Below, one piece after another: positions 1 to 7,936 of a stretch of 64,000 nucleotides of DNA. The notes under the pieces were generated by a model. It searched no databases, was not told the origin of the DNA, and worked only from the letters and a program-made list of their open reading frames with translations. How positions within the stretch are numbered: the stretch's first letter is position 1; each line of letters begins with the position of its first letter. The stretch is from Pseudomonadota bacterium. Lineage in GTDB: Bacteria > Desulfobacterota > Desulfobulbia > Desulfobulbales > Desulfocapsaceae. The stretch covers positions 62,001 to 126,000 of the forward strand of contig JAHIUA010000068.1 of NCBI GenBank assembly GCA_018817385.1, given 5' to 3'. Position numbers and translations under genes: made by a program.

Positions 1-1
1 T

Positions 2-274
2 GGCAGAATCCCGCTTTATCATATGGATTTTTATCGACTAGGCGATGAGGCTGAAGTGGAAGAACTCGGGTTTGAAGAATTCTTTTACCTTTCAGGCCTA
101 ACGGTGATAGAATGGTCAGAGAGAGCAGGGGCACTCATTCCAGCCACCCGACTACGCATTCGAATGACCATTGACGATGATCTGTCAAGAAAAGTCGAAA
201 TCGATTTTGGCTGTGGAACTTGGAAAGAGCGTCTTCAACACTTCTGTGAAGCAGTTACTTCTGTGAGCAGATAA
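2..274 (+). CDS. tsaE: TsaE, tRNA t6A biosynthesis ATPase (C-terminal part, cut by window edge)
   Basis: TsaE is the P-loop ATPase that works with TsaB and TsaD to make threonylcarbamoyladenosine-37 in tRNAs reading ANN codons. The frame is open to the left edge, so the Walker A half lies outside the window. What is visible is the family's C-terminal half: a PLYHMDFYRL stretch (family pattern P-x-x-H-x-D-x-YRL), then an EELG...EEFFY segment and the IEWSERAG block. About 90 residues are present of the roughly 150 usual. It ends 20 nt before the EAL-HDOD gene, so the two may be cotranscribed. Identification is by motif recognition and is fairly safe. Confidence 0.88.
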   Translation, partial: GRIPLYHMDFYRLGDEAEVEELGFEEFFYLSGLTVIEWSERAGALIPATRLRIRMTIDDDLSRKVEIDFGCGTWKERLQHFCEAVTSVSR

Positions 275-294
275 TAGTTTTTATCCGGGATCCT

Positions 295-1497
295 ATGGAT
301 GTTTTCGTCGCCAGACAGCCAATTTTTGATCGTCACAAAAGAATTTTCGCCTACGAACTGCTTTTTCGGGCAGGGATGGACAACGCCTTTCCCGATCTTG
401 ACGGAGATACCGCCACCTCCAGTCTCCTCTCTTCTTCATTCTTTACCGTCGGAATTGAACAGATTTCAGGTGGCCATAAGGCCTTTATCAATTTTACCGA
501 AGAACTTCTTCTTCGAGGAACCCCTGCCATGTTTCCGTCTGGGAATATTATGGTGGAGGTCCTTGAGAATGTCACTCCAGATGACGACATCATAGCTGCC
601 TGTAAAGAGCTTGTTGCCAAGGGATATGAACTTGCCCTTGACGATTTTGTGTTCACTGAAGCCTGGCTGCCGCTGGTCAAGCTTGCTAAAATCATTAAAA
701 TTGATTTCATGCTCACGAGCCAGGAGAAGATTGAAGAAATAGTAGCTGTAGTCAAGCCTTACAATTGCCAGTTGTTGGCTGAAAAAATAGAAACCTACCA
801 AAAGTTTCAGCAGGCAAGGCAATTGGGCTTTGTCTATTTTCAGGGCTATTTTTTCTCTAAACCAGAGATTCTTAAAAATAAAGACATCCCTTCCTCCCAG
901 TTGAGTTATTTCCAGTTGATCACAGAGGTGGCTAAGGCAGAATTTGACGTTTCCTCTCTAGAACGTTTGATTAACCAGGATGTTTCTGTTTCCTTTAAAC
1001 TTCTCAAGTATTTGAATTCAGCATATTTTTCCAGGTTGCAGCCCATTTCCTCAATTCGCCAAGCCATTGCCTTTCTTGGAGAAAGAGGGGTTCGACAGTT
1101 TGTTTCCCTCATTGCTGCCAGTAAACTTTCCGAATCAAAACCCACTGAACTGCTTCGGATCTCGATTATTCGGGCCCGCTTCCTGGAACAGGTTGCCATA
1201 GAGTTGAAGGAGGAAAACAGCAGTAATTTTTTTATGCTTGGACTCTTTTCTCTTCTTGATGCCATGCTCGATAACAGTATGGAGTATCTCATGGCCCAGT
1301 TGCCACTGACGGATTCAGTCAAAAACAGCCTGACCGAAAGAAGAGGTAATATGTTCCTCTTTCTCCTGGCTATTGAACAGTATGAGATCGGAAACTGGGA
1401 ACACTTTGATCAGACCGCCAATGCCATCGGTCTGGATCAAGAAAAAGTAACAGGTTTTTATCTTGATGCAGTCGGTTGGGCAGATAGCTTTCAATAA
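295..1497 (+). CDS. EAL-HDOD signalling protein (YuxH type)
   Basis: A 400-residue protein with an N-terminal EAL-like domain (about residues 1-200) and a C-terminal HDOD domain (about 200-390). It opens with the typical FVARQPIFDRHKRIFAYELLFR block, split here only by its length; where a working c-di-GMP phosphodiesterase has E-A-L this protein has ELL, and the later DDF motif reads LALDDFVF without the usual following G-x-G-x-S loop. Proteins of this build normally lack phosphodiesterase activity and act as regulatory scaffolds in chemotaxis, motility or stress signalling; that role is inferred from the family. No membrane segment is visible. It follows tsaE closely and is followed by repeat element A1. 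Confidence 0.85.
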   Translation: MDVFVARQPIFDRHKRIFAYELLFRAGMDNAFPDLDGDTATSSLLSSSFFTVGIEQISGGHKAFINFTEELLLRGTPAMFPSGNIMVEVLENVTPDDDIIAACKELVAKGYELALDDFVFTEAWLPLVKLAKIIKIDFMLTSQEKIEEIVAVVKPYNCQLLAEKIETYQKFQQARQLGFVYFQGYFFSKPEILKNKDIPSSQLSYFQLITEVAKAEFDVSSLERLINQDVSVSFKLLKYLNSAYFSRLQPISSIRQAIAFLGERGVRQFVSLIAASKLSESKPTELLRISIIRARFLEQVAIELKEENSSNFFMLGLFSLLDAMLDNSMEYLMAQLPLTDSVKNSLTERRGNMFLFLLAIEQYEIGNWEHFDQTANAIGLDQEKVTGFYLDAVGWADSFQ

Positions 1498-1520
1498 GAT
1501 TTCCCTCTTGAATGAGCGTC

Positions 1521-1620
1521 TGGGAGTCTGTCGGATTTAGAGAATCGTAGTGGAAATCAGAGAAATTGAAACCAGATTTTCATGGATTTGAGGCGAAGAG
1601 CAGGACTCTTGACGAAAAAG
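1521..1620 (+). repeat. Repeat family A, copy A1 (right end lost)
   Basis: The first ~100 bp match the left part of elements A2 and A3: a terminal repeat TGGGAGTCTGTCGGATTTAG at 1521-1540, then AGAATCGTAG, AGAAATTGAA, CAGATTTTCATGGATTTG and GACGAAAA in the same order and spacing. The right half and right terminal repeat are missing. A weaker match to the sequence just right of A3 (55321-55350, 22 of 30 positions by eye) occurs at 1641-1670, suggesting an internal deletion. It sits between the EAL-HDOD and YcaO genes. Confidence 0.75.
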
Positions 1621-1804
1621 CTCATTATTGACAGAAACGAGGGTGTCCGTCTCAGGTTTGTCATTCCTTCCTTTGCAAAAAAAACCATTCTCTGTATAGT
1701 GTTCTGTTTTGCTCCGACTAACAAATAATAATCTGTTTACTTGGAAGGCATGGGCAGAGCTTTGTCCAGCCTGTTATCCAATTACTGTAACTAACAAAGG
1801 AAAC

Positions 1805-3553
1805 ATGGATAAGAATATTATTCGTCTTCAAGAGTGCCGGAAGGCTTTTACAACTGATCAGGACAAGGCTATTTATCCGGAAGATACGGTTAAGATATTC
1901 AAAGAAAAACTTGCTCACCTGGAACTCGATATCCTCAAAGAAGTCAAACGGATCGACAATGGTCGCTTGGGTATTCCTGTTTATTTCTCGGTCTGTGGGG
2001 AAGATGCTCGGGCCATGACCGGAACCAAAAAGCAGATGGGAAAAGGGGCCTCAGAAATTCAGGCCCAGGCCTCTGCCTGTATGGAACTTGGCGAGCGTTT
2101 TTCCTTTTTTACTTTTAAGAATAATCCGGAAAATTTCCTCACAGGTGATTATCAGGAGATGCGGGAAAAGGGCTACCCTGTCCTTGCACCGGAATATCTC
2201 CTGCAGTCGGTCCATGATACTGTTCATGACGTTGCCTTTGTGGAAAATGTTCTCCAGGGTATTCCCATGCAGTGGACCTGGGCGACTCAACTCAGTAACG
2301 GAGTAGCTGTTCTTGTTCCTTTCTCCTGGTTTTTTGCCATCAATGAGTTCAATGGCCCATCTGCTGGTAATACCCTTGAAGAGGCAGCCCTACAGGGAAT
2401 TTGCGAAATCGTTGAACGACATGTCTGTTCGCTGGTCACCCACGAACAGATCAACACGCCTGCCATTGATCCTGAGAGTGTCTCTGACCCTGTGGCCAGA
2501 CATCTCCTCGATATATTCAAAGCAAACGATATTGAACTCTATCTCAACGATTTCAGTCTCGACACAGGGATCTGTACCGTAGGGGCCTTGGCCATAGACC
2601 GTAGTACGTTTCCGGAAAAGAGCGAAATCGTCTACACTGCTGGAACAACACCTGATCCCGAGAAGGCCTTGATACGCGCTGTGACAGAAGTGGCTCAACT
2701 GGCAGGAGATTTTAACAGCAGCTCCAATTATGTGGCATCTGGACTGCCCAAACCTCTTACCATGGAAGAAGTGGAGCATGTTACCAGGCCCCAGGTGAGT
2801 GTTCGCATCTCAGAAATGGCTAATCTGTCTGATGCTGATATTCGGGTTGAAGTGCAAAATTGTGTAAAAGTATTGGCTGAAAAAGGGATGGAAACCTTTA
2901 TGATCAACGTTTCCCATCCACAGCTGCAGATCCCTGCCATCTATACTATTGTTCCCGGAGCTCATTTTCGGGAACGTTCCATGATTCAAGATGTGGGCCT
3001 TTTTGCCGCAAAGCTCTTGGTGGAAGGTGTAGAGGCCCCGCAGCTTCTAGAAGAAAAGCTGGCCAGACTTGAAGGGTTGATTGCAGATACCTACTATCTT
3101 GATTTTTATCGAGGCCGGAACCTCTATGCCAATGGTGAGCCATCTGCCGCCCTGACTCATTTCGAAAAATCCTTGACCCTTTCTCCAGAGCAGGAAGACC
3201 TCCCCTATATTTACTCATATATGGGGAATTGCTTGAAAGACCTTGAACGTTACGATGAAGCACTTGCTGTTTTGGAAAAGGGTCTGGCCGAAGACGAAGA
3301 ACGACCCGATATCTACAATATGATGGGTGTCTGTTTTTTCAAAAAAGAAGAGTATGCCCTGGCCGTGAAGAGTTTTGAACGGGCAGTGGAACTCAATCCT
3401 GCATCTGCCATGGACTATGCCAATCTTGGTGTGAACCATCGCAGGCTCGGCAACAAAGAGAACGCGATTCACTTTTTCACCCTGGCCCTTTCCCTGGACC
3501 CGAGTATCGAGTTTGCCCAGCAGCAACTTGCTGACTTGGTTGTAGAAGCGTAA
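1805..3553 (+). CDS. YcaO-domain protein with C-terminal TPR repeats
   Basis: YcaO proteins use ATP to activate amide backbones; members take part in azoline and thioamide RiPP synthesis, and E. coli YcaO helps RimO methylthiolate ribosomal protein S12. The YcaO core spans about residues 60-400, with the ATP/Mg-binding helices visible as SACMELGERFSFF and GICEIVERHV and a third acidic helix RAVTEVAQLAG. Residues from about 425 on form tetratricopeptide repeats (for example YSYMGNCLKDLERYDEAL and YNMMGVCFFKKEEYALAV), a protein-binding module. The start at 1805 was chosen over an in-frame one at 1709 because AAAGG precedes it at good spacing and similarity begins there. No RiPP precursor or cyclodehydratase partner is adjacent, so a housekeeping role is more likely than a biosynthetic cluster. 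Confidence 0.82.
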   Translation: MDKNIIRLQECRKAFTTDQDKAIYPEDTVKIFKEKLAHLELDILKEVKRIDNGRLGIPVYFSVCGEDARAMTGTKKQMGKGASEIQAQASACMELGERFSFFTFKNNPENFLTGDYQEMREKGYPVLAPEYLLQSVHDTVHDVAFVENVLQGIPMQWTWATQLSNGVAVLVPFSWFFAINEFNGPSAGNTLEEAALQGICEIVERHVCSLVTHEQINTPAIDPESVSDPVARHLLDIFKANDIELYLNDFSLDTGICTVGALAIDRSTFPEKSEIVYTAGTTPDPEKALIRAVTEVAQLAGDFNSSSNYVASGLPKPLTMEEVEHVTRPQVSVRISEMANLSDADIRVEVQNCVKVLAEKGMETFMINVSHPQLQIPAIYTIVPGAHFRERSMIQDVGLFAAKLLVEGVEAPQLLEEKLARLEGLIADTYYLDFYRGRNLYANGEPSAALTHFEKSLTLSPEQEDLPYIYSYMGNCLKDLERYDEALAVLEKGLAEDEERPDIYNMMGVCFFKKEEYALAVKSFERAVELNPASAMDYANLGVNHRRLGNKENAIHFFTLALSLDPSIEFAQQQLADLVVEA

Positions 3554-3575
3554 CTCATTACTCGGAGGTTTTTGT

Positions 3576-4751
3576 ATGTCTGCCCAGACGCCCTTAACAG
3601 AGTTGAACCCAAAAAAAATCCTGATTCGATCCACAAACTGGATTGGAGATGCGGTCATGACCACACCTGCTGTCCATACCATCAGGAAAAATTTTCCCGA
3701 TGCAGAGATTACGATGCTTGCAGTTCCCTGGGTGGCAGACATTTTTGAACTCAGTCCTGATGTTGACAAGGTGCTTATCTATGACAAAAAACTCCTCTAT
3801 CAGGGAAAGATCAAGGGACCGCTGAACCTGGCAAAGGACCTCAAACCGTTGGGTTTCGATGTTGCTATTCTCCTCCAAAACGCCTTTGAGGCCGCCTTCC
3901 TGGCCAAGATGGCAGGGATTCCGGTGCGGGCAGGTTATAAGCGAGACGGCAGAGGCGTTTTATTGACCCACGGTGTCGATATCAGTGCTGCGATCAGGAA
4001 AAAGCATCAGGTACACTACTATCAAAACATGCTGGCCGGTCTTGGTCTCACCCTTGGACCGGATCATTTACGCCTGCCGCTTTCAGAAAAACTGGAGAGT
4101 TGGGCCCAGGGGTTTGTCGATTGCCTCAAACAGGAGAATCCGATTTCACTGCCTGACCAGCAAGATGGAAATGAAGCTTCGGACCGGCCTGAACTGAAGC
4201 CGCTCAACAATAGCGGGGCCGCTATACCTGTTATTGGTTTAAATCCCGGGGCCGCCTTTGGACCTGCTAAACGATGGCCTACGGAAAAATTTGGTCAACT
4301 GGCAGCGCTTATCGCCCATAACTACGGAGAGAGTGGTTGTCTTATCATAGTTTTTGGAACTGAGGCTGACACAGCGGCGGCCCAGGAAATCAGGCAGTTT
4401 TCCATGCGCACTCCCTCACATGTAATTGACATGACGGGGAAGACCAATCTCAAACAGGCCATGGCCCTCATTAAGAACTGTGATGTTTTTGTCTCCAATG
4501 ATTCCGGTTTGATGCATGTCGCTGCGGGTCTTGCAACTCCTACCATTGCCATTTTTGGTTCCACCAATCATATTACCACAGGGCCTTACTCGAAAAATTC
4601 CATTATCCTCCGTCGTGAGATGGACTGCAGTCCATGTCTGAAGACCCATTGTCCGCAAGGACATCTCAACTGTTTAGAATCTATCAAGGCCACAGATGTG
4701 TATGAAGAAGTGACACAATTGCTCTCATCCAAACTCCTCCCTGACGCCTGA
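3576..4751 (+). CDS. waaF: ADP-heptose:LPS heptosyltransferase II
   Basis: A GT9-family glycosyltransferase that adds the second L-glycero-D-manno-heptose to the LPS inner core at the cytoplasmic face of the inner membrane. It shows the N-terminal signature ILIRSTNWIGDAVMTTPA, the nucleotide-binding region GLNPGAAFGPAKRWP near residue 220 and the NDSGLMHVAAGLATP block near residue 310. A GGAGG Shine-Dalgarno lies 10 nt upstream of the ATG. At 391 residues it is longer than the usual ~345; the excess is a hydrophilic insertion around residues 180-210 just before the GLNPG strand. gmhB follows after 6 nt, pairing heptose transfer with heptose precursor synthesis. Confidence 0.93.
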   Translation: MSAQTPLTELNPKKILIRSTNWIGDAVMTTPAVHTIRKNFPDAEITMLAVPWVADIFELSPDVDKVLIYDKKLLYQGKIKGPLNLAKDLKPLGFDVAILLQNAFEAAFLAKMAGIPVRAGYKRDGRGVLLTHGVDISAAIRKKHQVHYYQNMLAGLGLTLGPDHLRLPLSEKLESWAQGFVDCLKQENPISLPDQQDGNEASDRPELKPLNNSGAAIPVIGLNPGAAFGPAKRWPTEKFGQLAALIAHNYGESGCLIIVFGTEADTAAAQEIRQFSMRTPSHVIDMTGKTNLKQAMALIKNCDVFVSNDSGLMHVAAGLATPTIAIFGSTNHITTGPYSKNSIILRREMDCSPCLKTHCPQGHLNCLESIKATDVYEEVTQLLSSKLLPDA

Positions 4752-4757
4752 CCTGCC

Positions 4758-5351
4758 ATGACAGACCAAAAACAGAACAGTGCTCCCCGAGCCGCCGTTT
4801 TCCTTGATCGGGATGGAACCATCAATGAACAGATGGGATACATCAACCATACGTGTCGTTTTCAGCTCCTGCCCGGGGCTGCTGAGGCCATAAAAAAGCT
4901 CAATGACGCTGGGATACCAGTGGTTGTTGTCAGTAATCAGTCGGGACTGGCCCGGGGCTATTTCCCTGAAGAGTTGTTGCTGGCAGTCCACGAAAAGATG
5001 GCGCGGCTGCTTGCAGAAAAAGGGGCCCATGTGGATGGAATTTATTACTGCCCCCATCATCCCGAGGCCAAGGAAAAAAAGTTTCGGGAGGTCTGTTCCT
5101 GCAGAAAGCCTAAGCCTGGTCTTATTCTTCAGGCAGCAGAGGAGATGAACCTGGCCCCGGAACGCTCCTTTGTGGTCGGTGATCGATGGTCAGATATAAA
5201 GACAGCAGCAAATTGTGGGGCACGATCCATCCTGGTCAGGACCGGCTACGGGAGGGGAGATGAGCTCTATATTGGTCCGCATCAGGAAATCCAGCCGGAT
5301 TATAAGGCTGAGGACCTTCTTGAAGCGGTGGCTTGGATATTGCATTCCTGA
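4758..5351 (+). CDS. gmhB: D-glycero-beta-D-manno-heptose-1,7-bisphosphate 7-phosphatase
   Basis: A HAD-IIIA phosphatase that removes the 7-phosphate of heptose bisphosphate on the route to ADP-heptose for LPS. The HAD nucleophile motif FLDRDGTINE is near residue 15, motif II VVSNQSGLARG near residue 55, and the structural zinc loop of this family is visible as CPHHP followed by CSCRKPKPG near residues 100-125. The acidic motif VVGDRWSDI is near residue 140. Length 197 is normal. It is 6 nt behind waaF and almost certainly in the same transcript; repeat A2 begins 33 nt after its stop. Confidence 0.93.
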   Translation: MTDQKQNSAPRAAVFLDRDGTINEQMGYINHTCRFQLLPGAAEAIKKLNDAGIPVVVVSNQSGLARGYFPEELLLAVHEKMARLLAEKGAHVDGIYYCPHHPEAKEKKFREVCSCRKPKPGLILQAAEEMNLAPERSFVVGDRWSDIKTAANCGARSILVRTGYGRGDELYIGPHQEIQPDYKAEDLLEAVAWILHS

Positions 5352-5384
5352 CAGGTCACCTGGCCTGCAGTGGATGACCTTCCC

Positions 5385-5550
5385 TAGGAGCCTGTCAGAC
5401 TTAGACATAAATCTGCTGCAAATTTGACAAATCGGCGCATATTTCCATAGGTTTTCGTTAAATAGGCCTGCTATTCGCCTCAAATCCATGAAAATCTGGT
5501 CTCGATTTCTCTAATTTTCGCTACGATTCTCTAAATCCGACAGACTCCTA
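5385..5550 (-). repeat. Repeat family A, copy A2 (complete, MITE-like)
   Basis: A 166-bp element bounded by 20-bp imperfect terminal inverted repeats: 5385-5404 and 5531-5550 match at 17 of 20 positions when one is reverse complemented (TAGGAGTCTGTCGGATTTAG). CTAG overlaps both ends (5384-5387 and 5548-5551). It carries no reading frame of note. Read on the minus strand it aligns along its whole length with A3 (55150-55315, also 166 bp). It lies between the convergent genes gmhB and ldcA, and its TAG at 5550-5548 on the minus strand is the stop codon of ldcA. Confidence 0.85.
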
Positions 5551-6471
5551 GCAAAAAGAAAGGGTGGCCTGGCGACTATCCATGACTGCTTCTGCGCCGT
5601 GGGGCAGGGTATGGTTGTCCCGACCATGGCCCACAGGAAAATCGCCCCACACCGGAATCCCTGTTGACTCTGTCAACTCAAGGACCCGTTTCCAGATCTG
5701 TTCGTGAAAGCGGAGTCTTTCCAGGTGATCTTGATCGCGTGTCAGGGAAAAATCTCCGAGGATAATTCCTCTGACCTGGCTCAGCTTGCCGCAATGGGCG
5801 AGCTGGGTGAGCATCCGATCGATTCGGTAGAGGGGCTCTCCGACATCTTCCAGGAAAAGAATGGCATCTGTCCAGTCCCGTTCCCAGGGAGTGGCAAGCA
5901 GGCTCATGAGACTACTCAAGTTGCCGCCAAGAAGTGTTCCCCGAGCAGGGTGTCCTCCTCGTAAAACCTCAATCATCGAGCTGTGCACAGGGAATTTCCA
6001 GTTTCCCCTGAGGCAGGCGTAGAGTCGTTCCACACTTTCGCGGCTGCTGGAAGAGAGTGTGGTGAGCATGGGCCCATGCAGACTGATCATCTGTGTTGTT
6101 TGGTAGAGGGCCTGATGCAGTATGGTGATATCGGAAAACCCAATGAGCAGTTTTGCATGTTGGCGCAATACGCGCCTGTCGAGAAGATGGAGTAGCCGGA
6201 GGCAGCCGAATCCACCTCGTAAGGCCAGGATGACAGAAATTTCAGGATCGGCCCACATTTTGTGAAATTCCAGGGCTCGGTTGCGATCAGTGTCTGCAAG
6301 ATAGCCCGTTCCGGGCCAGAGTCGACGGGGGAGTCTGACCTCAAACCCCATCTCCTGAAGAATGGAGATCCCCTGTTCAAGGGGAGGCAAGTTTCGAATT
6401 TGACCCCCTGGGGCAATAATACCGATACACTCTCCTGGCTGCAGAGAAGGAGGGAGGAGGGCAACACTCAT
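5548..6471 (-). CDS. LD-carboxypeptidase (peptidase family S66)
   Basis: S66 peptidases cut the L,D bond between meso-diaminopimelate and D-alanine in cytoplasmic recycled muropeptides (LdcA role) or, in MccF relatives, inactivate microcin C. The nucleophile motif GFSDITILHQ is near residue 115, the catalytic glutamate region LEDVGEPLYRIDRM near 205, and the C-terminal catalytic histidine in LPHGAEA near 290. The N-terminal CIGIIAPGGQI is typical. It lies 4 nt behind coaX on the same strand. The stop codon is the TAG of the terminal repeat of element A2, so the last few residues may have been altered by that insertion. LdcA rather than MccF is the default reading. Confidence 0.88.
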   Translation of the reverse strand: MSVALLPPSLQPGECIGIIAPGGQIRNLPPLEQGISILQEMGFEVRLPRRLWPGTGYLADTDRNRALEFHKMWADPEISVILALRGGFGCLRLLHLLDRRVLRQHAKLLIGFSDITILHQALYQTTQMISLHGPMLTTLSSSSRESVERLYACLRGNWKFPVHSSMIEVLRGGHPARGTLLGGNLSSLMSLLATPWERDWTDAILFLEDVGEPLYRIDRMLTQLAHCGKLSQVRGIILGDFSLTRDQDHLERLRFHEQIWKRVLELTESTGIPVWGDFPVGHGRDNHTLPHGAEAVMDSRQATLSFC

Positions 6472-6475
6472 ATCA

Positions 6476-7264
6476 TTATTGCCGGTGATAAAGGGAATGG
6501 AGTCCGCTCAGGGTCAACAGGGGATCTACCTCTTCTATGGCCTTGGAATAGGGGGCAATCAGATGGGCCATGCCTCCGGTGGCCAGCACTTTCAAAGGTT
6601 CACCCAAGGGACAGAGTTCTTTGCGAATCTGTTCGCTGAGGCCATCGACCAGCGCTCCGTATCCGTAGAGAATTCCGCTCTTCATGGCGTCGATAGTATT
6701 GCGGCCAATGACCTTTTGCGGAGGAGTAGAGATGTCGATCCGGGGGAGCTTGGCGGTACAGGCGGCCAAGGCATCCAGGGATATGGCGATACCCGGCAGT
6801 ATGGCTCCGCCAAGATATTCGCAGGAGGCAGAAACACAGTCAAAGGTGATGGCTGTGCCAAAGTCGATAATGATCAGATTCTGCCTGAAGCGTTCCCAGG
6901 CAGCAAGGGCGTTGACCAGCCTGTCGGCACCCACCTCTTCTGGATAGTCGGTGGAGATGGTGATTGCAGGTGAAATAGTTGCAGATGAAACCACAAACAG
7001 AGGTTTTTCCAGGTGCTTGGAAAAATACTTGCCACAACAGGAAATCCAGGCAGCCTCAAGGGAGGGGACAACGCTTGCCAGAATGATTCCGTGAATCTGT
7101 TTCTTGTCGATTCCTGCCATGGAAAAAAGGGCATGGTAACGAATGGCCAATTCATCATCGGTTCGTTCCCGATCAGATTTGAGGCGCCAGTGGCCGATGA
7201 GTTCTTTGCCTTCGAAAAGCCCCGTTACAGTATGGGAGTTGCCGACATCTATGGTAAAAAGCAT
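6476..7264 (-). CDS. coaX: Type III pantothenate kinase
   Basis: Catalyses the ATP-dependent phosphorylation of pantothenate, the first step of coenzyme A synthesis. The ASKHA-fold phosphate-1 motif FTIDVGNSHT is at the N terminus, the family motif EEVGADRLVNALAAW near residue 100, and the second phosphate-binding motif IDFGTAITFD near residue 125. Length 262 fits the family. Type III enzymes are insensitive to CoA feedback and need a monovalent cation; both are family knowledge. The gene begins the minus-strand pair coaX-ldcA; the divergent cutA start is 114 nt upstream. Confidence 0.95.
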   Translation of the reverse strand: MLFTIDVGNSHTVTGLFEGKELIGHWRLKSDRERTDDELAIRYHALFSMAGIDKKQIHGIILASVVPSLEAAWISCCGKYFSKHLEKPLFVVSSATISPAITISTDYPEEVGADRLVNALAAWERFRQNLIIIDFGTAITFDCVSASCEYLGGAILPGIAISLDALAACTAKLPRIDISTPPQKVIGRNTIDAMKSGILYGYGALVDGLSEQIRKELCPLGEPLKVLATGGMAHLIAPYSKAIEEVDPLLTLSGLHSLYHRQ

Positions 7265-7378
7265 GGATTTTCCTTAAACGTTGTATTATCTTTGAGAAGA
7301 TATGTTATCATTAATCTAAAAATAAGAAAGGAACAAGGTCTTGTTCCATCATCCTCTGTCATGAGTTCAGGAAAGTCC

Positions 7379-7699
7379 ATGTCCGATGCCCTAATCGTTA
7401 CCACCACCTTTGCGCGTAGAGAAGATGCCTTGATCCTTGGCAAACTTCTGTTAACAAAACGGCTGATTGCATGTGCTCAGGTCAGCGGGCCTGTGCAGAG
7501 CCTTTATTGGTGGAAGGGAAAAATTGAGGAGGACGAAGAGTATTGCCTGATAATGAAAAGCAGTACCGCCCTGTGGAAGACGCTGGAAGAAGAAATTCGT
7601 CTTAACCATCCCTACGAGGTGCCTGAAATAGTAGCGATTTCTCCTGCAGCAGTGAGTGCTGATTACGGACAATGGCTGCTGGAGGAACTCCACCAATGA
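7379..7699 (+). CDS. cutA: CutA divalent-cation tolerance protein
   Basis: A small (106-residue) trimeric ferredoxin-like protein of the CutA1 family, associated with copper and other divalent-metal tolerance in E. coli, though its biochemical role is unsettled. Family features visible are ALIVTTTFARREDA at the start, LIACAQVSGPVQSLYWWKGKI in the middle and HPYEVPEIVAI near residue 80. The ATG at 7379 was preferred over 7361 because AGGAAAG precedes it and the conserved N-terminal strand starts there. The open frame extends further left to 7013 but overlaps coaX and is not coding there. Its stop overlaps the start of the next gene in an ATGA. Confidence 0.93.
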   Translation: MSDALIVTTTFARREDALILGKLLLTKRLIACAQVSGPVQSLYWWKGKIEEDEEYCLIMKSSTALWKTLEEEIRLNHPYEVPEIVAISPAAVSADYGQWLLEELHQ

Positions 7700-7902
7700 C
7701 TGAAAAAAAAGAAAACCGATCCTATCGGCGCAGGAAACTGGGAAAATATGTCTGTCATTGCTGCAAAAAGGAATTGCCTTACTGCCTCAGTTGCCCTTGT
7801 GGATTTATGATCTGCGAAGAATGCTTCAAGGAAAATATGTGGGGAATTTCCAACGGACCTACCTGGGTATGCCCGGACTGTGAACGGATTCGTATGACCT
7901 GA
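7696..7902 (+). CDS. Small cysteine-rich zinc-ribbon-like protein
   Basis: A 68-residue basic protein with eight cysteines in zinc-binding spacing: CHCC near residue 20, then CLSCPC and MICEEC, and CPDC close to the C terminus. The start ATG at 7696 overlaps the cutA stop as ATGA and GGAGG lies 12 nt upstream within cutA, implying translational coupling. I do not recognise a named family; the cysteine pattern suggests a double zinc finger or RING-like fold. The coupling to cutA hints at a role in metal handling, but that is inference only. Confidence 0.72.
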   Translation: MTEKKENRSYRRRKLGKYVCHCCKKELPYCLSCPCGFMICEECFKENMWGISNGPTWVCPDCERIRMT

Positions 7903-7936
7903 AGGATATGCTCGCTTGTTGCCAGTGATGCGAGCC

